From the NCBI GenBank assembly GCA_021796135.1, contig JAJYOQ010000274.1:1-5827 (forward strand): a stretch of 5,827 bases of DNA, read 5' to 3'. A program made the position numbers and the translations under genes. Source of the stretch: Bacteroidota bacterium. GTDB lineage: Bacteria > Bacteroidota > Ignavibacteria > Ignavibacteriales > Ignavibacteriaceae. Of this stretch, positions 1 through 4,847 are shown piece by piece. The notes beneath the pieces were generated by a model that was given only the letters and a program-made list of their open reading frames with translations, searched no databases and was not told the origin of the DNA. Numbering within the stretch: position 1 is the stretch's first letter; every line of letters begins with the position of its first letter.

Positions 1-350
1 CCTTGTATTTATTAACATAATCGAATATTTACTAATTTTATTGAATTGTTTTAAACTTAATCAATTGAAACATGAATTAAAAATATTGTTTAGATATTAT
101 TTTCCGAAAAAATAAGATAATAATCACTGCTGTCAAAAATAAAAGTAAAAGGTCAAAAAAGTATTAAGAATAACCAATTTTTATACTAATACTTTTCCCT
201 TAGATGAAAGTATCAGTTCCATTGAACATTTGTTAATGAAAAGATTAATCCAAAAGAATATAGAGAATAAGTGAATAAGTATTCTGACCAAATCGGTAAT
301 CTTGAAAAATTATTTTAATCAATATCTATTATTTAATTAGTAATTATTTA
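1..350. other. AT-rich intergenic stretch, no gene seen
   Basis: Strongly AT-rich sequence with stops in all frames. The longest readable piece on the plus strand, around 195-269, has about 25 codons and resembles nothing I recognise. Since a decayed gene end follows directly at 351-562, part of this stretch may be the eroded remainder of that gene, but I cannot see the expected PAP2 motifs 1 and 2 here. No convincing terminator or promoter was found. Confidence 0.6.
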
Positions 351-562
351 ATAGGGGCTTTGGGTATTAGTCTTGTACAAACGATATGCATTGGTATAGC
401 GATTTACCGCTGGGTATTGCAATTGGATATTGCTTCGGCAAAATCGTATCAAGACGAAATAATAATGATCAGGCGACAATCAAAGGAAAACATTCTTCAT
501 ATTCAATTATTCCCATAGTTAATAATGGAGGAATGTCGCTCTTATTTAATTATTCATTTTAG
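351..562 (+). pseudogene. 3' remnant of a PAP2-family phosphatase gene, frameshifted
   Basis: Reading from 377 gives 61 codons to a TAG at 560-562. They begin TNDMHWYSDLPLGIAIGY, continue with a GKIVSRRNNN segment, and end in SIIPIVNNGG and a beta-like LLFNYSF. This is the layout of the last part of membrane or exported PAP2 (phosphatidic acid phosphatase type 2) proteins: motif 3 SRxxxxxHxxxD, then a Gly-rich transmembrane helix and a C-terminal strand. HWYSD (from 389) supplies the His and Asp. The expected Ser-Arg lies upstream in another frame: 354-377 reads GALGISLV. Exactly 14 bases separate the SL codons from the His codon where 15 are needed, so one base is missing, and the Arg codon has become Leu (CTT, 372-374). 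Motifs 1 and 2 are not visible upstream, so only the final ~70 codons survive. It lies convergent with the operon ending at 689. Seen: the motif and frame break. Inferred: family and decay. A sequencing error could explain the frameshift but not the missing front or the R-to-L change. Confidence 0.72.
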
Positions 563-643
563 ATATTTTAATTCAAGGATTTTAGTCTTTGCCTCATTCA
601 ATGGCAATTACTTATTAAATAAATAAGAATAATAATAAATAAA
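563..643. other. Short convergent spacer
   Basis: AT-rich spacer between the PAP2 remnant, which points right, and the terminator of the leftward operon. Nothing else is recognisable in it. Confidence 0.5.
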
Positions 644-663
644 GCGTACATTTTACTGTACGC
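630..663 (-). terminator. Rho-independent-type terminator of the leftward operon
   Basis: On the minus strand a perfect 7-bp stem (GCGTACA at 657-663 pairing with TGTACGC at 644-650) encloses a 6-base loop and is followed by a T-rich run (TTTATTTATTATT, 631-643). It starts 25 bases after the stop of the T9SS gene. The T run is interrupted by A, so efficiency is uncertain. The plus-strand side has a weaker T run (about 674-680), so it may also act on transcripts from the left. Confidence 0.7.
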
Positions 664-688
664 ACATATAAATATTTTTTGTTCTAAA

Positions 689-937
689 TCATTTCAATAA
701 TACCATCTTTTTGATTGAGGTATAATCACCCGCCCTCAATTGATAAAAGTAAACTCCGCTGACTAACTTACCGGAATCAAATGTTACGCTATAACTTCCC
801 GGCATTTTCTCTTCTTTAACTAATGTGGTGACTTCTCTGCCTAAAACATCATATACTTTTATCGTAACAAAACTTGACTTCGGAATATTGTAGTTTATCG
901 TTGTTGATGGATTAAAAGGATTTGGATAGTTTTGGTA
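689..937 (-). other. T9SS type A C-terminal sorting domain (coding part)
   Basis: This is the part of the preceding gene that encodes residues 277-358. In this family the domain is recognised by the T9SS translocon and usually removed by the sortase-like PorU. Here it is complete, with the PNPFNP turn at the start and the final Lys-rich KKMVLLK strand. The Ile-Pro-Lys (NIPKSS) and LGREV elements sit in their usual order. Confidence 0.93.
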
Positions 938-1765
938 AAGCATAAGTCCGGAAGGAATTAGGTTTTTTGTATCTCTGACTGCGGTCGTTGTATAATTTAT
1001 TAGTTCATCAGTATGAGCTTCAGAATCCGGTACTGTTCGTATATTTTTTACCATACCGATGCCGCTAGCATAATAATGTAATTCGTGATATATAACCGTT
1101 CCGGCTGTGTCAAAGTGAGTCTCGGAAACTACTAAACAATTTGTGAAAGTCCCCGCGGGCACACTTTCCGAATCGTTGACACTCAAAACAGAATCTACTC
1201 TAGTCTGACCTCCAAAATGAAATGTATTGGTGTAACCGTCAATAAGATATGCATTTGAATAGATAATCCCGCTAACCATCATTGCAGAATCTATGTTGGT
1301 TGACTGTTGTGACATCGCTCCAATAATCACGTCACCCACAGAATCTTTTCGAATCCAAAATACCTGAAAACGATGTGTCCAAACAGCAGGTGGAATTGAA
1401 TATTCCGTGCCTACTTCTCTGTAATATATTTGTCCCGCAATAGTATCAATACCATCAATAGAATAGGTCGTATTTCTAGTAATCCAGTATAAAGTTCCGC
1501 TTCCGCCGGGAGTGAATAAAGTGATTTGATTGCCTACTTTTAGCGGAGGGAAAAAATAATCTGCGGCTGTCTCGGAAAAAGGCAAACTACCACTACAAAA
1601 TGTACCGCTTCCGGTAAATGTGCCATTAATAGTGATAGAACCTGCACAGACCTCTGCTCCGGTACCAATATCTATGATAGTGCCGGCGCCATAAACAATG
1701 CTGCTCTGGCAGTAAAGCAATGCAGAGGCTGATATTATAAATAAAAAAGTAATTATCTTTTTCAT
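689..1765 (-). CDS. Exported protein with T9SS type A sorting domain, function unknown
   Basis: A 358-residue secreted protein. Residues 1-20 form a signal peptide (MKK, hydrophobic ITFLFIISASALLY, then CQ). LLYC is not a good lipobox, so signal peptidase I cleavage is more likely. Residues 22-61 are the short Gly/Thr-rich leader common in exported proteins of this group, with two cysteines (C40, C57) that could form a disulfide. Residues 68-245 form a beta-rich domain containing VPAGTFTNCL (202-211) and YYASGIGMVK (231-240), a pairing I associate with uncharacterised secreted proteins. Residues 277-358 are the T9SS type A C-terminal domain: YQNYPNPFNPST, then VYDVLGREV, SGVYFYQL and KKMVLLK. 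It should cross the inner membrane by Sec and the outer membrane by T9SS, then be attached to or released from the surface. The start (1765) overlaps the stop of the upstream gene as ATGA, with an AGGTGA ribosome site at 1769-1774, so translation is probably coupled. The sorting domain is sure; the central domain's job is unknown. Confidence 0.95.
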   Translation of the reverse strand: MKKIITFLFIISASALLYCQSSIVYGAGTIIDIGTGAEVCAGSITINGTFTGSGTFCSGSLPFSETAADYFFPPLKVGNQITLFTPGGSGTLYWITRNTTYSIDGIDTIAGQIYYREVGTEYSIPPAVWTHRFQVFWIRKDSVGDVIIGAMSQQSTNIDSAMMVSGIIYSNAYLIDGYTNTFHFGGQTRVDSVLSVNDSESVPAGTFTNCLVVSETHFDTAGTVIYHELHYYASGIGMVKNIRTVPDSEAHTDELINYTTTAVRDTKNLIPSGLMLYQNYPNPFNPSTTINYNIPKSSFVTIKVYDVLGREVTTLVKEEKMPGSYSVTFDSGKLVSGVYFYQLRAGDYTSIKKMVLLK

Positions 1766-3147
1766 TTCTCACCTAAGCTCACTTTTGCAATCTCCTTATT
1801 AATTGTCTGGAGCCTTTCAATCTCGGTTACCAAAATATTTTGTGTATGTTCAATTTTTAAAAGTCTTTCATTTAAGGCAGCATTAGAAGTTTTTAATTCA
1901 TCGGCTGCAGTTTCTAATTTGTTATTAGCAGCTTGAAAATTTTCATTTTTTACTTTTAACTCATCATTTTCTTTTTTCAAGTCTTGAATTGCTTTTACAA
2001 TAATCGGCAGAAGGTTTCCGGCTGTAGCTTCAAGTTTATTTGGATTAGATTTTAACACAAGGTGCAGCCATGTAGCGTGTTCTTCAGTCTGAACTTTATC
2101 AAGTTCCTGTGCAATAAAACCCGCCGTAGGTGTCTTCTGCATTTTGCTTCCGTTTGAAATATTATTTTTATACCATTCTCTTTTATCCCAGTTGAAAAGG
2201 CGTGGTTTTATTTTCATTAAGAAATCAATTCCTAAATTTAGATTACGAATATCTCTTTTATCTCTTGCATCGGATAATGTGGAAATAGATTGGACATTAC
2301 ATCGAAGGGCTGTAATTCTATTATTCCCAAGTGTAATTTCATTTGTCGCTGTTGGGGAGCTTGCCTGAGCTTGAAAGCCTATACATATTAGATTCCAGCC
2401 TGTGGATATTAAGTTACCTGCTTCAAAACCCAATGCGGTATTATCCGCTCCCGAAGTATTACCATTTAATGAATTATCACCAATTGCTGTGTTAAAAGAA
2501 CCATTGTTGGAATATAAGGATTGATATCCCGTTGCGGTGTTATGAGAACCACCTAATTCTCCAATATTGGAATACATGGATTGAAATCCCGTTGCGGTGT
2601 TATCGTAGCCGTTTACGTTGGAATATAATGATTCACAACCAGATGCTGTGTTACTAATACCTGTCGTGTTGGAAGATAATGATGCATAACCAGACGCTGT
2701 GTTTTCGAAACCTACCGTGTTGCTGTCCAGGGATGCAGTTCCAAATGCTGTGTTAAAGTATCCTGTTGTTAAGCTTGCAAGAGAACCATTTCCTACTCCA
2801 GTGTTACCGCTTGCGCTATTGGGAGAAAAAAAGGACATAGTAAAATTACCTGAATTTATTCCAACAAATGTGTTTCCTCCATTGGAACCAGTTGGTGCAA
2901 AGTCGTGAATAAAGCTATTTGTTCCTTTAAATATCACACCCGTTGTTGCGCTATTACCCGTTACCTCAAGCCGTAAGCTTTTTAATATGTTTACCTGTCC
3001 GGTTGATTGGGTTAAGGTAAAAAAGGTGGTGGGTGTTCCGTCTTTTATGGAAAATACTCCGCTCGAGCCAAGTGTGTTTGTGATATTCTGAGAATAGATT
3101 ACCGAAGTAACGAAAAACAATAAAATGAATGTTTTAACAATTTTCAT
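1762..3147 (-). CDS. Secreted beta-roll repeat protein with S74 chaperone domain and coiled coil
   Basis: A 461-residue protein. Residues 1-20 are a signal peptide (MKIVKTFILLFF to IYSQ). Residues 21-114 are a beta-rich N-terminal region. Residues 115-252 hold eight units of about 17 residues with the pattern NTAxGxxSLxSNxxGxx, like the stacked head repeats of trimeric adhesins and of bacterial 'tail fiber domain' proteins. Residues 269-285 resemble a neck (NEITLGNNRITALRCN). Residues 292 to about 390 form a peptidase S74 / endosialidase-type intramolecular chaperone domain with SDARDKRDI and GFIAQEL. Residues 385-455 are a Lys/Glu/Asn-rich heptad coiled coil. In phage homologues this domain trimerises the fibre and then cuts itself off at the Ser of SDxRxK. 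S292 and K297 keep the spacing of the known Ser/Lys dyad. I chose the start at 3147 because AAGGAG (3154-3159) lies six bases upstream and a signal peptide follows at once. An ATG at 3195 would add 16 residues without a ribosome site and would bury the signal peptide. There is no T9SS sorting domain, so its route to the surface is unclear. Confidence 0.93.
   Translation of the reverse strand: MKIVKTFILLFFVTSVIYSQNITNTLGSSGVFSIKDGTPTTFFTLTQSTGQVNILKSLRLEVTGNSATTGVIFKGTNSFIHDFAPTGSNGGNTFVGINSGNFTMSFFSPNSASGNTGVGNGSLASLTTGYFNTAFGTASLDSNTVGFENTASGYASLSSNTTGISNTASGCESLYSNVNGYDNTATGFQSMYSNIGELGGSHNTATGYQSLYSNNGSFNTAIGDNSLNGNTSGADNTALGFEAGNLISTGWNLICIGFQAQASSPTATNEITLGNNRITALRCNVQSISTLSDARDKRDIRNLNLGIDFLMKIKPRLFNWDKREWYKNNISNGSKMQKTPTAGFIAQELDKVQTEEHATWLHLVLKSNPNKLEATAGNLLPIIVKAIQDLKKENDELKVKNENFQAANNKLETAADELKTSNAALNERLLKIEHTQNILVTEIERLQTINKEIAKVSLGEK
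2392..2805 (-). repeat. Eight tandem ~51-bp coding repeats (NTAxGxxSLxSNxxGxx)
   Basis: Unit lengths are 17, 17, 17, 17, 20, 16, 17 and 17 residues, starting at N115, N132, N149, N166, N183, N203, N219 and N236 of the protein. Each begins with NTA and a Gly two residues later, except the first (NTG). Adjacent copies are also close in DNA: 2507-2543 and 2567-2603 differ at 3 of 37 bases, which suggests recent duplication or gene conversion. A degenerate earlier copy (NTFVGINSG) begins at residue 92. The pattern suits one turn of a beta roll per unit. Confidence 0.88.
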
Positions 3148-3153
3148 ATACAG

Positions 3154-3159
3154 CTCCTT
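3154..3159 (-). promoter_or_regulatory. Ribosome binding site that sets the start at 3147
   Basis: AAGGAG on the minus strand, six bases from the ATG at 3145-3147. The alternative ATG at 3193-3195 has no purine-rich site ahead of it, so this motif decides the start of the S74 protein. Confidence 0.8.
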
Positions 3160-3199
3160 GAATTTATTTTGTTTATATTCTATAGCTTTTGCCATGGAC

Positions 3200-3215
3200 A
3201 GCGCTTTAGTGCGCT
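3200..3215 (-). promoter_or_regulatory. Inverted repeat upstream of the S74/T9SS operon
   Basis: AGCGC, six bases, then GCGCT form a perfect 5-bp arm pair 53 bases upstream of the start codon. On the minus strand no T run follows, so it is not a terminator for the gene upstream. A possible -10 (TATAGA, minus strand, 3179-3184) would place the repeat over the -35 region, consistent with an operator or a leader hairpin. On the plus strand it is followed by a run of six T within ATGTTTTTTATGG, but no plus-strand gene is seen to end here. The symmetry is certain; the role is a guess. Confidence 0.35.
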
Positions 3216-3243
3216 ATGTTTTTTATGGTTTTAGATGGAAAGA

Positions 3244-3618
3244 TCAGGAAAGAAGTGCTGGCGGGGGACGAAATTCTATATAAGTATTTATAAACTCATC
3301 GAATTTTAGGAATGTGAGTTCTGAAAATTTTATAAATTTAAAATTAACAGTGAGTGTAGATATATTTACATTTAGAATTAAATTGTTTTTCTGAGCAATA
3401 TTTATTTTTAGAAGTTTTCTTTTCCTTCTATCAATTTTATTAATTACAGTATTATTGGTTTGCCGGCAGGAATGATTGAATAAAGTTTTTGAATTAGTAA
3501 ACTCTTTTGCGTCAATGTTTGTTATGAATATTAGTATGCTAAAATGGAAAAGTAGTAGTATTAGTATTATGCTTAAAAATTTGAATTTTATATAAAAATA
3601 TTCTACCCGCTTAAGCAT
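3244..3618 (-). CDS. Probable small exported/membrane protein ending RPPPALLS
   Basis: A 124-residue reading frame. Residues 1-13 are basic (MLKRVEYFYIKFK), 14-34 a strong hydrophobic helix and 35-37 IDA, so a signal peptide or membrane anchor. The rest is Asn/Lys/Ile-rich, with one cysteine (C51, in NHSCRQ), a basic patch (DRRKRK, 63-68) and a GC-richer end coding for FRPPPALLS. From memory, small exported proteins ending in a Pro-Pro-Pro or Pro-Pro motif, often with Cys/His residues, occur beside heavy-metal efflux genes in Bacteroidota and Proteobacteria. Here no efflux gene is in view and the Cys/His content is low, so that link is weak. The frame is open back to a TTG at 3696, but ATG 3618 is preferred because a signal sequence follows at once. 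Neither has a clear ribosome site. It ends 96 bases before the S74 protein start on the same strand and might share its transcript. I do not recognise a specific function, and the chance that it is not a gene is real. Confidence 0.5.
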   Translation of the reverse strand: MLKRVEYFYIKFKFLSIILILLLFHFSILIFITNIDAKEFTNSKTLFNHSCRQTNNTVINKIDRRKRKLLKINIAQKNNLILNVNISTLTVNFKFIKFSELTFLKFDEFINTYIEFRPPPALLS

Positions 3619-3882
3619 AAATGAACTTCGGCTTGTAAATGAAAAATTAAGTTTCTTCCGCTGATTAAGGTTACTTAAAATAAATTGAATAGTCAAGAAG
3701 AATTTAAGTATGAATTCTGCAATTTACTTTCTATATAAATTGAGTCATTTGTGTAAAAGTCTCATCAGATTATAGTCTTGATTTTGTTTATACATTAGAG
3801 ATTGTGTACCACTATATGATATAATTTATTATTATATGTTCATAAACAAAATAAATAGTGAGGAATGAAATAAAATAAAACT
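3619..3882. other. AT-rich spacer, no clear gene
   Basis: The only plus-strand ATG frame of note (from 3711) has 21 codons and no ribosome site. A TATAAT hexamer lies at 3820-3825, but no -35 partner sits at a normal distance. The right part leads into the terminator at 3883. Confidence 0.5.
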
Positions 3883-3916
3883 GCCCGGTCAACTAGGTAA
3901 CCGGGCTTATTTTTTC
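3883..3916. terminator. Bidirectional Rho-independent terminator
   Basis: GCCCGGT (3883-3889) pairs with ACCGGGC (3900-3906) around a 10-base loop. On the plus strand TTATTTTTTC follows. On the minus strand the stem is followed by AGTTTTATTTTATTTC. It can therefore end transcripts both ways. The minus-strand client is the 84-residue gene, whose stop is about 130 bases away. No plus-strand gene that needs it is visible. Confidence 0.82.
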
Positions 3917-3945
3917 AGAGGAGGGGGGAAGATCCTGCTGAAAAA
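3911..3945. repeat. Second inverted repeat overlapping the terminator T-run
   Basis: TTTTTCAG (3911-3918) pairs with CTGAAAAA (3938-3945). Inside it AGGA (3919-3922) pairs with TCCT (3933-3936), leaving one bulged G (3937) and a purine loop with six G. The T run of the terminator at 3883-3916 is the left arm of this repeat, so the two structures compete for the same bases. On the minus strand this repeat comes first and the terminator stem second. Confidence 0.6.
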
Positions 3946-4033
3946 CATATACCCATAAAATTAAATGATTATAATTAATTTGTCAACAAAAAAATAAATT
4001 TATTTGCGACTAAATTATAATAAATTTATTTCT
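3946..4033. other. AT-rich 3' spacer with two 13-base palindromic repeats
   Basis: AATAAATTTATTT occurs at 3993-4005 and again at 4019-4031, 26 bases apart. Its first 12 bases are a perfect palindrome. In sequence this AT-rich such a repeat may be chance. No gene is seen. Confidence 0.4.
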
Positions 4034-4288
4034 TTATGACAGGTTAGTGAAAAAGTCGTCGGGTATTAACAACGCGAGGTTCAAAATAATGGGAAATAAA
4101 AGCAATATTTTATTTATTGTTGAAATAAATTCTGCAACTATTTCACGCAAACTTTGAATGCTTTTGTCTAGATTGGTTAATTCATTTTTGCATTGTCCAC
4201 TGCATTGGTGGTTATTAATAATAGCATTCCCGTTTATGGTTGCATTATTAATGGATTCGGTAATGATTGATTTCTCATCATTTTCCAT
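4034..4288 (-). CDS. Small protein with NG-rich strand, CxxxC and hydrophobic tail, function unknown
   Basis: An 84-residue protein. Residues 1-14 are acidic/polar. Residues 15-27 (NATINGNAIINN) are an Asn/Gly-rich strand-like motif. C29 and C33 form a CSGQC pair after His27. Residues 35-58 look like an amphipathic helix (NELTNLDKSIQSLREIVAEF). Residues 59-76 are hydrophobic (INKILLLFPIILNLALLIP), giving a probable C-terminal membrane segment with a short acidic end. ATG at 4288 is preferred over the TTG just before it, because GGGAG (4296-4300) is seven bases upstream. The GNxxxNN plus Cys plus helix layout recalls the C-terminal half of phage-type repressors in Bacteroidota, but no DNA-binding domain is present. 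It seems to stand alone, with its own terminator downstream (3883-3916). I do not recognise it. A small membrane-tethered regulator, holin-like protein or toxin component are all possible and unproven. Confidence 0.68.
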   Translation of the reverse strand: MENDEKSIITESINNATINGNAIINNHQCSGQCKNELTNLDKSIQSLREIVAEFISTINKILLLFPIILNLALLIPDDFFTNLS

Positions 4289-4847
4289 CAATTAACTCCC
4301 TCTATTTGTTTGTGTTATAGTTATTTTTTTTGACTTTAAAATTTTGTTTTAAAATCACGGGGACTAAAATAATAAATATATTTAAAAAAGTAATTATTTA
4401 TTTTAATTATTTTCATTAATACCAATCAAAAAGAAAAAGATAATGTCACTCCAACTTTTATTAAATGAGCTAGGCATATAAAATTTATTCGCTGCTGTCC
4501 GGGTATTGTTGTTAGTTAAAATAAGAGCTGCGGTTGCTGCTGAATTACCGGGACAAATGGGCACATTTCTTAATGTTTTATATGCATTTTATTAATATTA
4601 AACTTTTTTGAAAAATCATTTTGAATGCTAGAGATCACTTATTTAAAATAAATATTTCTTCAATTTAATACAAAATAATCCGGTTTCTATGCAGGCTATA
4701 TTAAATTTGCCGGTAAAATTTCGATAATAATAATATAGATGAAAGTTTTGATTATTTTTATATATTAAGTGGGTAATATTTGATAACTTAAAACTTATGG
4801 GAGGTAAGTGTAATTAATTTATAATAAACAGAATGATCTAATAACAA
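4289..4847. other. Long AT-rich intergenic region with one GC-richer island
   Basis: The spacer between two divergent genes, so promoters for both should lie here. I found no confident sigma-70 or Bacteroidota-type (TTTG / TAnnTTTG) pair. A near match, TAATATTTG, lies at about 4774-4782. The clearest structure is the island at 4488-4565, listed separately. A GGGAGGT purine run at 4799-4805 resembles a ribosome site, but the only start close behind it is followed at once by a stop. Confidence 0.5.
4488..4565. repeat. GC-richer island with a long imperfect inverted repeat
   Basis: GTCCGGGTA (4497-4505) and TACCGGGAC (4546-4554) pair at 8 of 9 positions across a 40-base loop, and GCTGCTG occurs twice (4491-4497 and 4536-4542). 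Base composition is clearly higher in GC than the flanks. Both strands are open through the island: the minus strand can be read from a GTG at 4564 to a stop at 4403 (53 residues, starting VPICPGNSAATAAL), and the plus strand runs to a stop after 4590. Neither has a ribosome site or a known domain. It may be a structured RNA, a small mobile or repeat element, or a gene remnant. Confidence 0.4.

Noticed and set aside
1703..1714. Lipoprotein cleavage site (LLYC) in the T9SS protein
   Set aside because: Tyr at the position before Cys does not fit the lipobox, and T9SS cargo normally uses signal peptidase I.
2144..2368. Plus-strand open frame of 74 codons
   Set aside because: It lies antisense within the S74 domain of a well-supported gene and has no ribosome site or family resemblance.
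2392..2805. CRISPR-like array
   Set aside because: The repeats are in-frame protein repeats with diverged DNA and no conserved repeat-spacer pattern.
2699..2908. Plus-strand open frame of 69 codons
   Set aside because: It lies antisense to the beta-roll repeats, and its Pro/Val-rich sequence simply reflects the repeat codons read backwards.
3148..3195. Sixteen-residue N-terminal extension of the S74 protein
   Set aside because: There is no ribosome site before 3195. A perfect AAGGAG site and signal peptide define the start at 3147.
3619..3696. TTG start giving a 150-residue version of the RPPPALLS protein
   Set aside because: TTG has no ribosome site, and the extension would place 26 polar residues before the signal anchor.
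3815..3825. Plus-strand promoter from TATGAT/TATAAT
   Set aside because: No -35 element lies 16-18 bases upstream, and no plus-strand gene follows before the terminator.
4403..4564. 53-residue minus-strand gene from GTG at 4564
   Set aside because: It has no ribosome site and no known domain, and the opposite strand is also open there. It is better treated as part of an unexplained island.
4746..4782. Bacteroidota-type promoter for the sensor gene (TTTTG ... TAATATTTG)
   Set aside because: Both the -7 box and the spacing are off consensus (about 23 bases between elements), so it was not listed as a feature.
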